From Dipteris shenzhenensis (taxonomy: Eukaryota; Polypodiophyta; Polypodiopsida; Gleicheniales), in NCBI GenBank assembly GCA_047967505.1, contig CM106541.1: a DNA stretch of 64,000 bases; one strand, 5' to 3'. Of the stretch, positions 1-12,244 are shown piece after piece (the stretch's first letter is position 1; every line of letters starts with the position of its first letter). The notes under the pieces are model-generated. The model saw only the letters and a list, made by a program, of their open reading frames with translations, was not told where the DNA came from and ran no database searches. The position numbers and the translations under genes were made by a program.

Positions 1-3000
1 TGTCGATGAGATTGGTTGAGAGGTATTTTCCGTTAAGATCATGAAGCTCTTAGAACTAGGTTAATTTTTCAATTACTCTCTCTGGCTGATGCTCTCTCTA
101 ATTTTCCTGTTCCTCTTGGAAACTAGGTTGATTTTCTAGTTAATCTCTGATTAATGCACACCAATAGTTGTATTCCCAAAAGAGAGCAACCATAGTAAGA
201 GTCCATGTTAACTATCAAAAACTCAAATAAGGTGGCAATCCATATTTCGTATTTTCTACCCTTAATCGACCAAATTTTCTATCAAATTACAAGGAAGAAG
301 CTGTATAGTTCTACGGCTTGCTTCACTAGGTATATAATGCTAAAGATAAAGAGAAGATTGCGAGTGTTTTGATGTTTGGTGCCTTTGAAAGCCATGTCGT
401 GTCATGTCATGAATTGCTTTGTTGGGTACAACCAAATAAGGACGACTCCTAGCTTTGATGTTCAATGTCTTTAAAAGCCACCTAGAACATATTAGATATT
501 TAGGAATGATTCCTTCAAGAACTTGTCAAAGGAGCTAAAGATTTTTTTAGACAACTTTGACACCATAAGCAAAATCAAAGAGTAATTACAATTTTCGCAA
601 TGAATTGGGCATCATGGAGGTTTCGATAGTGCCTAGGCAAATTTTAAGTTTTCTCTAAGAAGTAAAGATCAATATGCAAAGAGATTGAAGCAAGATATAA
701 TTTTGATACGTCAAACAAATTCTATGGATTTGCATAATTCCATGACAATTACCAAACGAGTACTAATCATAAACACAAATTAAAAAGAAATGAAAAGTCA
801 ATCTCCATAAAATGAAGCAATCACATGGGAAATTGGAAAGCTATCATAAGGGGACAAGTCAAATTTAGTGAATGAATTTCCAAACAAAAATATGATGCAA
901 ATGGGATTCTATCACAGACATTTTAAAAAGGAAGGCACCACGCTTGGGATGTGTATGACATGTAGAATCATACCTACGCTCAAGCTACCTTGCTTAGGAT
1001 TTTCAAACAAAACTTATTTGATGCATTTTCAGTGAATTTGCTGCATAGAGTTGATGATGTGTCGGGTACATTTAAAGAGTCCAAAAGCTAGAGAGAAGCT
1101 CCCTATAGTGATTATGAGAAGGAGATGCTTCAATAAAGTCTTTCTACTATTGTATTAGAAGATGGATGTGAGTGGGCACGTTGGTTTGGTGCAAGATAAT
1201 TATGGTAAGACTATTTCTACTCTGGATTTAGTAGCATGTGGATTTGAGAGGTATCTCATCTTCGCAAACCAGGAGCTTCTTAGCAACAGCGTGCACACGC
1301 CTTCCCTTTCCTCCACAAGAGCTTTCAAATGCTGCATCTCCAATGGCTAAGGGCAAGGCTCCTAACACCAGACGTGCACATGCTTTCCCTTTCCTCCACG
1401 GGAGCTTTCAAATGCTGCATCTCCAATGGCTAAGGGCAAGGCTCCTAACACCAAACTAATACCACAATACTCGTTAAAGTACCGATGGTGGCCTCGTTAA
1501 TATGTGGAGTGAGTGAGATGATATGAAAATATGGGGTCAATGCACTGTTAATTGTATAAACACTTCATATAAGAATTGAACTTACAAATATCAAATATCT
1601 GCTGCTAAATTAGCTTGTAGCTTTCAATAAGACAATTGAAGAAAATCCAGAGGCAGCTTGACTTTGAGCATACAAGCTTGACAGCGTAGTAGCACTCTGA
1701 GGTGAACTAATTGCCTTTCATGAAATTGTGATGATAAGTATGGAGACCTCGAAAGAAATCCCTATATAGACTCCTCACACTAGCAACGAGTCCAGGCCAG
1801 CCTAGCATGGGCCCTAAGCTGCGCACCAGAACTACATCAATGTCGAGCATTTCAATTCTACACAATAAGTGGCCTGAGGCAAGCAAAAGACTCTTTGCTG
1901 CTTGTGTTGGCAACCCAACTCATCGGCCCTTCAACCTTCAACCTCAGTCTAACCTTCAACTATTAATGCAGGGATCTCGTAGCCAATATTTCATCAAAAA
2001 GTGTCAAATTGTCTTTCACTACATTATTAAGCAATAGATTAGCAAACATTATACGGCAGCAGCACCTTTGAACAAACATTTTGAACTGTATTGATAAAAT
2101 GGGGTACATGCAATTCTTAACATTAATTTAGATAAAGCATGTGACACAAGTTTCATGGCAGTCTATCTTGAGTGATAGAGAAAATAAATTTCACACACAA
2201 TCTTAAAATCAAAATGTTTTTAAGGTGTTGATAACATGGGCATTGCAGCTGTGTCAAAACCATGACCCCCTTACTGTTTGCTGCTATAACAGAGCCTCTG
2301 CTGTGGCTGCTACTGTTTTCCTTTGTGAATTTAGAGAAGTTCTTGCCTAATAGCAACGAGTGTCAGTTCAAATGATCTCAGATGGCACAAATGGATTTCA
2401 GCCTTAACATGGTAAAGCTACAGTATACATCAAAATATTTCAAAACTTCTTGTGGCTCAGGCTTCAACAACAACCAAGGTAAAAATAGAGCTAAATGAAT
2501 TATAGTCTATTGCTAAGGTACTTGGGACACCCCTGAGGGCATGGATGTATACTTGACAGAGGTTTAATTGGTTATGTGAGAAGATCCTGTAGAAGTTAAG
2601 AAGGAACTATCTATTCTTTCGTGCTGAGCTCCAAGTATGTTCCTTAAACACAGACGATAATATATGTACATTCGGGAATCTGAAAGGTTCTACTAGAGCT
2701 TTTGTGAACAGTTCTACATGGAAGTCAGAAAATACATATTTACCCCTTGGTCAGGAATTCCTGTTTTGAAGGAAAATGGGAGCTCATAATACAACACAGA
2801 CCAATGCCATTATTTCCTACAGCAGCTAGTAGACGAAGAAGGTACCCAACTCCCGTTCAATTTCCGACTAGGACAGGTAGCATATTTTTCCCGGATGTCA
2901 ACTGAGCATTGTATATTCAGCTCCACATTTACAAGAGCAGTACTTAACAGTTGACTACACCTCAACTTTAAAACTGAAAATTTGAGGATTTAATCATGTT

Positions 3001-3200
3001 ACAACATGGAAGATTTACTCACACTAAGTAAATATTACAAATGTTGGAAAGGTTTAAAATTGTGCAAACTATTCACTCAAGCAATAAAAGGTTAATATTC
3101 TACAACACATCCACTAAGGTAGATCAATCTCTCTATGGCAACTTATGAACTACCATCTTACAATCATTGTCGCAAAATCTCGTATGCAACATTCATAACC
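1..3200. other. AT-rich gene-free DNA downstream of UBP
   Basis: No open frame with recognisable motifs, no intact retroelement and no RNA gene was seen on either strand. The only clear structure is the 83-bp-period duplication at 1291-1453, listed separately. The short open frames here have no conserved motif and do not join into a gene model. Confidence 0.5.
1291..1453. repeat. Tandem duplication, two units, 83-bp period
   Basis: Unit 1 spans 1291-1370 and unit 2 spans 1374-1453. Both begin GTGCACA, continue through a CTTTCCTCCAC block and end in GCTCCTAACACCA. Only a few substitutions separate the two, so the duplication is fairly recent. Confidence 0.9.
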
Positions 3201-3208
3201 ACATGTTT

Positions 3209-3293
3209 CACAAAAAAGCACACAGCAGGTTAAGTGAAGATGTTTACTACGCACAAAAAAGCACAGTGCAGGTAAGAGAAGATGTTTAATACA
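3209..3293. repeat. Tandem duplication, 43-bp period
   Basis: Units at 3209-3251 and 3252-3293 share CACAAAAAAGCACA, a GCAGGT block and GAAGATGTTTA. A few substitutions and a one-base indel separate them. No coding content. Confidence 0.85.
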
Positions 3294-3597
3294 CACAGGC
3301 ATATTCAGAATTCAATGCTCTACTCCATGGAGTGAGTCAACCACCAAGATAAACCTGCTGTATAAATTGCACTTAGACCAATACCAGCTCATCTCAACTA
3401 AGTCAAAAGACTTCTGTTTTTCAACAAGAAATAAATTCGTGTTGAACAAGCTCCAAAAAAAACAAGATGAGCCCGAAGTCAAGCCGACTCAAAACACATT
3501 GTAGTAGTGGAGGGCACAACTGACTTGGGAGTCCCAAGAGAACCTGAAGCACCAAGACGCCATGAGCCCATGCTTGTTACTCCCAACTGTCATAGAC

Positions 3598-3766
3598 CTG
3601 TCACATCCCCACCGATAGCCATTTACTGTAATGCCCTCACAACCCACCTTGCTCTACAAGAAGCGCCTTACTACGAGTAAGCTGTCACATCTCCCCAACA
3701 AATAGCCAATTACTGTAACATCCTCACAACCCCCCTTGTGTACAAGAAGCACCTCACTACACGTAA
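3598..3766. repeat. Tandem duplication, 84-bp period
   Basis: Units at 3598-3680 and 3682-3766 both begin CTGTCACATC, carry TTACTGTAA and CCTCACAACCC, and end in TACAAGAAGC followed by a TACTAC/CACTAC block. They are more diverged than the 1291 pair. It is the third short tandem duplication in this gene-free stretch. Confidence 0.85.
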
Positions 3767-4446
3767 TCAGAATATTTCAATGCCTCAGGAAAGATTGATT
3801 GCCTTGTACTACTGCTATGTAATCAGCAAACTTCAATGCCAGGAAAGTTTTAAAATAACTTTGCTCTCTGCATGCAGTCTACCCTTTATGCTGTTAATCA
3901 ATTGCTTGAACTTCCAGTGGTAAATGAAGTAAGATATACCCCTGTATTTCCTTAATGGATTTTTGGTAGCTGAGTCCGTGCTAGAAGATTGAATATAGGG
4001 CCTTCATGAATGAGGTGGCTACAGTGAAGTGTCCATATTAAGAAGGGAAAATATGAAGCCATCAGAAGTGAGGTGGCATAATGCAATGCCTTCACTTAAC
4101 AGCATTGTTGTGGACAAGCCAATGCCTCATTACACACATATCCCAAGTTAATCCCACACCTGGCAACTCAAAATATATGAAAGTTAATTCCTGAAAATTG
4201 TTCAGGTTATAATGTGAAGGCGCTCCTCTGATAGTCCTTTTGGTGAATTTCCTCAAATAGTTTAGTCAAAGTACAAGGCAGCCTTCTCTAACGGATGCCA
4301 TGACAAAAGACCTGTAGGCACTACACACAGCTTGATCCTAGCAGTGCAAGGCACAGCATTGTAGAGCACACTACAATTGCATGCTCCCAAGGCCATGAGA
4401 TGAGTGCTTGCTGATTAATCCATCAGAAAGAGGGAAGACTGAATAC

Positions 4447-4607
4447 CCACACTGCAAAAGTCCTAAAATTAAAATGATTAACCTCGAACGATTAGCAGAC
4501 TTGGTTGACACATGAATCCGGACACCACCTCCGAACTTGATAGCTCCAAGTCCTTCTCGCCTGGCCATCACAGAAAGCATATCAACATAAGTAGACTGTC
4601 CAAAACA
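4447..4607 (-). pseudogene. Unidentified coding-like fragment 1
   Basis: The minus strand reads as a compact protein-like segment with the motif YVDMLSVMARREGLGAIKFG followed by GGVRIHVSTKSANR. An AG that could act as an acceptor lies just upstream of the serine codon near 4592. I do not recognise the family. It lies downstream of the UBP stop and of fragment 2, with in-frame stops between them, so it is more likely a relic or an exon of a broken gene than a functional gene. Confidence 0.35.
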
Positions 4608-4748
4608 TGTCGCAGTCATAGAGACCCATTGTTCTTCATTATGCTACTGGATTCAATAACGAATGTTACTAGGTTCAACGAGTGCAGATATTTCATTTTT
4701 AAACCAAATGCTTTCACATACACATTGAGCGACAATGGCACCCATTAA

Positions 4749-5010
4749 TACCATATCACAGAAATAAACGCTAGAGTGCAAGCTGTGACCAATCCAACAA
4801 AGATATACACGAGTCTCTGGGCATCCAAATCTGTGAACACAGTACTTCGATGGAAAATTTTAGGATACTTCAGATGGTCAAGCACAACCTGAATGAACTT
4901 TTCTGCTCCAAGCTTTTGATCAATACCCTTGCTCTCCTGAACTTGAACAACTTTCTAAATAAAAGTAGCACTCTGGACTACCGGAATACCAGCAGTTGCT
5001 GTGCATCAAG
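4749..5010 (-). pseudogene. Unidentified C-terminal coding fragment with one membrane segment
   Basis: On the minus strand a frame reads AGIPVVQS, then a TAG near 4957, then KVVQVQES, GAEKFIQVVLDHLKYP and LDAQRLVYIF. It ends in a hydrophobic stretch (VGLVTACTLAFISVIW) and a stop near 4748. The composition is that of a tail-anchored or single-pass protein C-terminus. Upstream sequence has further stops. I cannot name the family. It may be a truncated gene copy, or a neighbour broken by rearrangement. Confidence 0.4.
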
Positions 5011-5269
5011 GTGAACCAGATGAAATTTTCTGAATCAACTCACTGCTCAGTGTTCATCAAGCTGCCACGTATAGAAACAAAGAGATAGCTCTAAAAAGGG
5101 ACTAAGATCATAAAACCATAAAGCCCTTACAAATGTACTGCTTTTGTCCCAGTACATTGCAGAATTTCAGAGAGCCCCTTTTATGTCTCAACTTTCAAGG
5201 GAAAGTCTTAACTTGTATCAAGCCCAGACGTTTGAGAAGATCATTAGCAATCTTCTGTACCCAGCTGTT

Positions 5270-8200
5270 TCACAAATGTTTGAAAAGATGCTTTTTAAGA
5301 AACATTTTGTATCCCAATGCACACTGCCTCTTCTTGTTCTTTAGTCGATGATTCACCACCCGTAGCTTGCTGCCAGCCACAGATTGAAATAAGTTGCCAT
5401 GGACAGAAGCTTCAGATTTCCCTGCTGATGAAGCATCTTCCATCTGCTTTCCCAGAGATTTTTTCCGAACCTTCTTTATTTTGCCCCGATCATATTCTTT
5501 ATCCCTGCAAGAATAATAAAATCAGATTTGTGTGCGCAAAAAAGACTTTCAAGTCACATAGAATCCTGCATTTAACTCACCACTCATCCAAAACATAGCC
5601 ACTAGGAGCCTTTGTTTCATCAGGTGGCTTCAGAACCTCCATCTCATCTTTTTGGCATCCATCGACTTCACTCCAGCGGGGCACTGAAAAATCAGAAATC
5701 CATGTTTTTAGATGTAGATGTGCAAGTTTCAGGGAGGGGAAAAAGAACAAGCATCCATTTCTGCACGAATGAGAGTTGTCCAAAGCATACTGACCAGCCA
5801 CGTCAAACAAATCGGTCCTCCCTGCCGCAGAAGCTGCAAGACCGGGAAATGGCAATTTATTCTCTTTACTCAATTTACTTTTTAGATCCGGCACTGGCAG
5901 AAGACCATTTGCAACGCCTGTTCTTTGACCATTTTGTAAATAACCATTATCATCCTTTTTGGGAAGATGAGCACTTGCATCATCACAGCAAGTAGCATGG
6001 GCACTAGCATGTTCAAGTTGTTGCTGGGACTTTGCTGCGTCAACAGTTGGCTGTCTTGAGCATGCAGGCTCCATCTTCTGTGTCTTATAGGGGTCCACTC
6101 GAAGGTTGCCATTCACCTTGGTAGTGGTAGAATTGGAAAGCCTGTCAGAATGTCCAGTACCATTTGGGACATGAAGAGAAGTTTTAAAATCTCCATTTGT
6201 ACCCTGGGTTACAATGGCTTCTGGAGCGGCATGTACACTAGCCACTCCATTCAACCTCGACGTACTGTTCTCTTGGAGCATAGCTTTATTTGAAAATATT
6301 TTGCCTCCCCCACTCCCACACTTGGCAGAATCAGAAATAGACACTGTTCTGTTCCGAACATAGAAAAGTATATATGCCTTTTGTTCGAGCACAGCCTTCT
6401 CACTCACTTGAGATACCTGAAAGCCAATGACAAAATAAGGGGAAATTACACTTGTAACCAGGCCTTAACTGAGCAATGACCAGCTGCAGTGGTAATCCAT
6501 GGACACAAGAAAAATGCCTAGATCTGAAAAGTACCCGATTATCGTCAAGAACGTGCCACATGTCAGAAGCTGTGCGAACAAAACAATAATAATGACCAGA
6601 GTGGGTAGACCATCCAGAGTGCACTAACACCGCATACAAAGAATATTTCAGTTCCTCATCCTGTGTCCATAAAGACCAGCCCAAAAAGAGAAGTATTATA
6701 ATACCTCTAGATTATATTGTGGAAAACCAATAAAAATGCCGTCTGAAAGGAAAAAGCCAACTCAAAAAACTTACCTCTCCCCCACTGACAAAGGGCTTTA
6801 TATCTAGAGTCCTATCAAAATGAACTTTCTTGTCTATCTTTCCCCCAAACCCTCCAATGCTGCTGAATCGCTTGAACTGGACTGTCAAAATGTGAGGCAC
6901 CTTGTCAATTGTGAATTGCTTGAGAGCTCGAACTTTTGCCTTGCATTTACTGCATTGATATTTGTTGACTCCATCCAAAACTTCAACTGCTGTAAAGCGC
7001 GCCAATGCTTTCAGCAAAGATTCTGCTCTTACAATTTCAAGGCTTAGATCCAGAAAAGGATCGTACGTGTTTGAACAATGTGAGCACTGGGTGCACTTCA
7101 CCTGTATCCATACAACAGAAACAACTTGAAACCTGCCCCTCATCCAAAGATATCCCTTCCTAAAATAAAAAATGCAAGCATCTATGATCAACCTAGGACA
7201 AATAGAAAGTCACCTGGCTTCTAAGGCGTCCACCAAAAATTTTGTGAATAAAGCTTTCCTGCGAGCCCGAAGAAGCACCACCAGAACTTTGAACAGAAGA
7301 ACTGCATTTCTGTAATGCCTCAATGAAATACCTCATATATTCATGAGCGTCTTCCTGTCGCCACATTTGAAATGAGCGGGAAATGCCTGGAAGGTGTCAA
7401 GGTGAAACAGAATTGGGCACACATGCATCCACTTCTTAACATCCAAAAATCCATCGTTTTTACACCAGTCTGAGCTCAAGGACAACAGATATCTACACGA
7501 AGCAGAACCTCAAGCTAACACTATATTGGATACATCGCAAGTTCTTAACAAGATAGGTGGGAGAAACGATCCTTCCAGACATGGGCAGTGTCTGCGTTAC
7601 ATGGCTCTCAAGAGCACACATTGCACAAAACCCAGCCATGCGACCTGCTTCATAGACAATACAGGAAAAAGGAGTCCATAAATCACATAAAAATGCCCTC
7701 CTTGATAAAGCACCTTAGTTTTATACTTGAAATCTGAGACCAAAGAACAGAGAGAGCCTCCAGATTACAAGCATGTACTTTAAAGCAGAAGCATAAATAA
7801 ATCATCAGGAAGTAACAGAAGAACATAAGACCTAAAAAAGAAAGCAAAGCTATGACTTTGATTGCTCTTAAAGCTTGATGCAATATCCCTAGTAATCATC
7901 GTGGGCAGACCAGTAGACCAAATGGGCCTGTTGACAGAGGCTCAAAGTGATGCAAGCATCAACTAGTGCAGCTCGCTAAACAGAATGACCCTTACTTGGT
8001 CTCCACAGCCCAATGACCTATATATACCTTTATAAGACTCGAATATATCCAGCCATACAAATTCATATTTTTGTTGTTCTAAAGACCAATGAGCTGTAGA
8101 AAAGTGTCAATATCTCAAAATATTAAGGATGTGAGTGTCGTAGTCATTGCTTGCCTGCGATGTCTATCTTTGTCTATACCTGGCTACGAATCTTGCCATA

Positions 8201-9109
8201 ACAGATGGTCTACACATGGACGGCATCCCAAGGAGATCAAGGCGAGCATGTCTACATTTGCAGCCCCATGTTCTACAAGGAAGCGATCAAAAATCTTGGA
8301 GCACGCTAGACAACTGGAGAGAGTTAGAAGACGTCGTAATGTGGTTGGAGAAGTCGACGAGAATCTCTACCCTGTTATAAGCGACACAACATGCAAACAA
8401 GAATATACCTAGATGAATCCAGGAACATTCCCAAACTCATCCTCTAAAAACACAACGAAGTGCAGTTTCAATCTCACGAGAGTCACTCATAAGATTGAAA
8501 ACCATAAACTCCATCACGCATAGTAGGGACTAGCTACTATGACATCCCCACTGACGTCATCAGCGCCCAACAGTGGGTGTAGACCATAGTATAAAAGTAT
8601 GCTCTCACACATACAAATCCACACACCCACACATAATTGAGCATTTTGGCACGAATCCCAAGGCGCTTTGATCATTGGCCGTATGGAGTCCTATGCACGC
8701 TGCAGGTTGTACGGCTATTGCACGCTCCTCGAGGTCACCATACTGCTATACAGACCTGCTATTGGTGATTTGAAGCAGCCGTACTGCTGTATAGGCTGCT
8801 GGTGGGCCCTTTGTGCATTTGTACAGTTGTCTTCTACAAAGTCTTCGTACTGAGTTTCTGTCGGCACTCCGGAGGTGAAGGGCAAACTCAGCCATGACAA
8901 AGGCTAGCATTAAAGGAGAAGGCAAGAATGGTGAAAAGGAGGGTATACTCAGTAGGACAAATACCTGTTACCATTATGGGACAGTTCATTGAAATGAAAA
9001 AGAAAAGAGTGCAGAGCAAGCCATCATAGATGAAAGGATGACAAAGCAGGTGCAAGCATTGAGAAGGGGTGCCTGCTTCTCAGAGGCATCCCAAGAAAGA
9101 AAGAAATAA

Positions 9110-9140
<31 letters not shown>

Positions 9141-12100
9141 CCTATCGAGATTTCCCCATATTGGCTAGCTTTTCATGCAAGATGAGGATGCTTAGGATGC
9201 AAGCTCAACATCCAACTTCTATGGCACAGCTCTAACATGGTGTTCACATATGTGTCTGCCAGCCATTAAGAGGCCGGCTCACGCTCCATCGGTGCTCAGT
9301 GGAGGTAGGTCCCTCCTGAGGGTCCTCACTCCTTTGAAGGGCCTGCCTACAATGGAATGCAAGAATTTGTGTGCAAGACAGCAAACCATCCTGCAACCAA
9401 GTGAAAATGATTCCCATTGCACTGTTCCATTAGGAGGAGATCCAGCACACCGTTCACAGATTTGCACGTGGAGATCACCCCCCCGCAGGATGGTTGGGCC
9501 AGCTTGCCAGCCAATGTGACTCAGCAGAGCAGCACAGAGCTCCATGCGTTATGACTCATGCAGATGACCTTAAAAGGTCCGCAATAACGAGCTGGCAGCT
9601 TAGAGACTTCACCAGATCTTAGAGCTCCAAAAATCAGCATATTTTGTACTTTCGACATCACCTCTATTTATGAGATCTGTTGGGCTGAATATCTGTATCT
9701 ATTCTCTCCATATCTAAAGTGCTTCCCTTCATACATAAATGCACAGATTGGGTCGGCATTTAAAGTCTTAGAAGAGCAAGAAACGCCCAGTAAGGTGCTG
9801 GGTAAAACAGCAGACAGAACTGACTGTTATGCTGAGATCTGTAGGGCACCAGGATGCTCATGCATTCCTCCTCGTGTGTTGCCTTGGATAGGGTTTGATG
9901 GAGTCTTCCAAACCCCCTTGTTTAAAGGGCTGGAGGGGCTAGAATCCCCCTCCCCCCGAAGTTTTATTTAAAAAATAAATAAATAAAAAGAAGGACCAAC
10001 CCAGGGTGAGCGAACGAGGACCTACCAGCAGACTGCCAACAGGATCAGACCGATTGGTCTACCTGCTGGTGCTGATGCTGACCTGCTGCTGACTCAAACC
10101 TGCTGCAAGGCCTATAAATACATTGGCCTTTATCTGCTCTGTTGCAGTGCAGCCATGAATCGCTGCTGTCTGCAGCTGCTCTCCAGTCACGCACAGACCT
10201 GTGTACTGTTACTGAGGCTGTACCACCCTGGCCTGCATGCCATCAATCAGGCCACAAAGGGGTCGGTTAGTACTTAAGACTATTCCCAGTGTATAGGTGT
10301 CCATAGGATATCCTAAGGACACTCTTGGGTGAGCCTATATATGGGTTGTGGGATCATTTGCAGGAATCCCTTGGGATGGGCTACTTGAGATACCAAGACC
10401 TACAGCAAGCCTATGCCTAGTCTGGCCTAACGCTTAAACTAGTCACTCATGGTATGCGGCACTAGGGGTTGTAGCCATAGACACAATGCAATACTTGGCT
10501 AACTTCAACCACACAGGGTGATCCTTTAACTAGATGCACGCTTTGGGGGGAAAGCTTACCAACTCCCTTAATTGTTTTGTAGGGCTTGGCATCAGATTCG
10601 AACCTAGATTACACCAAGACTTAGGCCGCAAGTCACATTCAAATCTTAGCCAAGGGGGGGGTGTCTTCCTCTCTCTTGGAGATTCTTTGACTAGCACACC
10701 TCTCCTTTTCGCCACATCCAATGCCTCCACCCCCTACACCTCAATTTCGTCCAAAGCTAGGACTAAAATTGGCACCTATCTCCCCCCCATCCTTCTGGCC
10801 TTCCCCTTTCTCCACCCTTTGCACTTTCAATCCGTGCCATCCAGTCCCTTCTTCCTCCGTTTGAATCCCCACATTGTGTGCTCCCCCCTACTCCGGTTGC
10901 CTCTTGACCCCTTCCCCCTCTCTTTGACCTCCTCTCTCCAAGGGGAGAGTTTGTTGGTTCACACCTACCTCCCCACCCCACTCCCTTATCTTCAACCTCC
11001 CTGGAGAGTTTTGCCCTATAGATTCAAAGATTTACATGATCCTAAAGAGAGGGACTATATAGATATACTATAGTGACAATCAATCACTCTATTCGAGTCT
11101 CAACACTACCTACAAGGTCATGCCCAAATCCCGCACCTTCACCCTCTACTTCCTGATAATATATGACACTCAGATCGAAGAAACGCATCTTGGAGAGCTT
11201 CTTTACTTTTTGGGAGGCCATGCTTTTACCTTCTTTTGACATCTTCCTCATTCAGCATTGCTGTCGCTCAGTTATGAGAGGAAATGTGGCAGGATAGAAG
11301 TATCCCGGCCCCTCTTGGAGTTGTCTCATATCTATTCGCCAACCAAACGTTCCTTTAGAATCCTTACTGAGCTCTAAAGTGGACTCGAGAAAACAGCGCA
11401 AATGCCATCCAAAGATATCTGAACAAACTAGAGGCCTGAAGATAGTAGTAACATTGTTCAGTTAATTCATCTTTTCTTTTCTTTTCCTTAAGATTGTAAT
11501 ATTGTTGTATTGATTCATGGAAAGAAAGGCAATGGGTTTTACATGAGGTCCTGTGCAACCCGCTTTGCAAATACGCTGCAAGAGGAGGAGTGTAAGTCAG
11601 GCACTGCAGGACAGAATTGAGAAAGCAAGTATTCCCCAGATTCGCCAGCCCAGCCCCCTGCATCAAACAACCACAATCGATACGGAAGGCGCAGCCCATC
11701 CCATTTCAAAATGCGATCAGCTTCCATGGCGCTTGAGGAACAGAGCAATTAAGATCACCAAAATCCGAAGAGCCCAAGTGAGAGCGCTTGTATTCTCAGT
11801 CTCTCCACGTCGCAAAAGAAACGATACTTAATTTTTCGGAATCATCACAGTGATGAATGGAGAGAAAAGACCCAAAGGAAGGAAAGCACTCACGATCCTT
11901 TGAACGGGCGTGCTCTGCAACGACTGGGAAGGCTGGGAACGACGAAGGGGAAGCTCGGGGTGCATGGGGGCGGCCTGGTCACCGTTCCGGGAGGAAGGGG
12001 GGTCGATGGGCGGCGAATTGAGGGGGATGAGGGGGAAAGAGGAGGCAGAGGAGGAAGAGGAGGAGGATCTGAAGGCAGGGTGGAAGAGGATGCGGCGAGG

Positions 12101-12172
12101 AAGGATGGGGGCACTGGCGAGGGAAGGCTTGTTGGAGGGAGGCGCCGCCCTCTCTTGTTGTCGAGCCACCAT
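5270..12172 (-). CDS. UBP23: Ubiquitin carboxyl-terminal hydrolase, UBP23-like (USP/C19 family), nine exons
   Basis: Predicted cysteine protease that removes ubiquitin from proteins. Exons, in transcript order: 12172-11894, 11657-11543, 7644-7534, 7386-7214, 7101-6775, 6660-6535, 6416-5795, 5683-5581, 5504-5270. Every intron is GT-AG and the phases join, giving 2091 nt (696 aa). Residues 1-93 are a Ser/Pro-rich leader with an RRILFHP motif. The Cys box [20 protein letters not shown] starts at residue 94 (catalytic Cys104). [10 protein letters not shown] lies in exon 4. Two CxxC pairs in exon 5 (CTQC and CSKC) form the zinc-binding knuckle. The His box SGHYYCFVR (His358) and LDDNR (374-377) complete the catalytic core. 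A low-complexity tail holds a YVLDEW-DKEYDRG motif and a basic Lys/Arg C-terminus. The start is supported by an in-frame TAG at 12191-12193. Plant UBP23 proteins are usually somewhat longer. I saw no internal stop or frameshift. Intron retention at 5684-5794 (111 nt) would keep the frame, so an isoform is possible. Orthology to UBP23 rather than a close paralogue is from recalled family motifs. Confidence 0.93.
8552..8597 (+). promoter_or_regulatory. CRE/bZIP-like palindrome plus TATA box inside intron 2
   Basis: A perfect TGACGTCA palindrome (8552-8559) is followed about 30 bp later by TATAAAAG (8590-8597) on the plus strand, antisense to the UBP gene. This spacing is usual for plant RNA polymerase II promoters and for LTR promoters. 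No open frame of note follows, so a decayed LTR or an antisense noncoding transcript are the candidate explanations. Confidence 0.35.
9111..9136. repeat. GA microsatellite
   Basis: An uninterrupted run of GA dinucleotides within intron 2 of the UBP gene. No coding content. Confidence 0.95.
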
Positions 12173-12236
12173 GGTTCTCGAGAGTTTTCCCTAAGGTGGT
12201 AGGTTTACAGGGAGAGACTGTGAGAGAGTCACGGCA

Positions 12237-12244
12237 TTTATGAA
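12237..12244 (-). promoter_or_regulatory. Weak TATA-like element upstream of the UBP gene
   Basis: On the minus strand a TTCATAAATG stretch lies about 70 bp upstream of the start codon. A start site around 12210 would leave a short 5' leader that includes the CT-rich stretch and the in-frame stop at 12191-12193. The match to a plant TATA box is poor, so this is only a candidate. Confidence 0.2.

Larger units (their letters stand above)
7645..11542 (-). other. Large intron 2 of the UBP gene
   Basis: Bounded by a GT donor at 11542-11541 and an AG acceptor at 7646-7645. It splits a Cys codon between the Cys-box exon and the GFCAMC exon. About 3.9 kb, whereas most other introns of the gene are about 75-170 nt. 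It contains a GA microsatellite (9111-9136), a CRE-TATA pair on the plus strand (8552-8597), a second TATA-like site with CTG-rich DNA (10000-10250), and a C-rich plus-strand stretch (10640-10990). No retroelement protein motif was found in it. It probably carries one or more old noncoding insertions. Confidence 0.75.

Noticed and set aside
1707-1913. Minus-strand 68-codon frame with plausible composition
   Set aside because: No known motif and no start, splice or neighbour support. Too little to call a gene.
9250-9545. Overlapping open frames of 88-89 codons on both strands
   Set aside because: Neither has a recognisable domain or splice context. They lie inside intron 2.
10534-11073. Plus-strand 179-codon open frame in UBP intron 2
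   Set aside because: C-rich low-complexity sequence with no motif. The length is explained by a lack of AT-rich stop codons.
11900-12202. Plus-strand open frames of 94-100 codons, Gly/Arg/Glu-rich
   Set aside because: They are antisense shadows of UBP exon 1, whose Ser/Pro-rich coding strand gives purine-rich complements.
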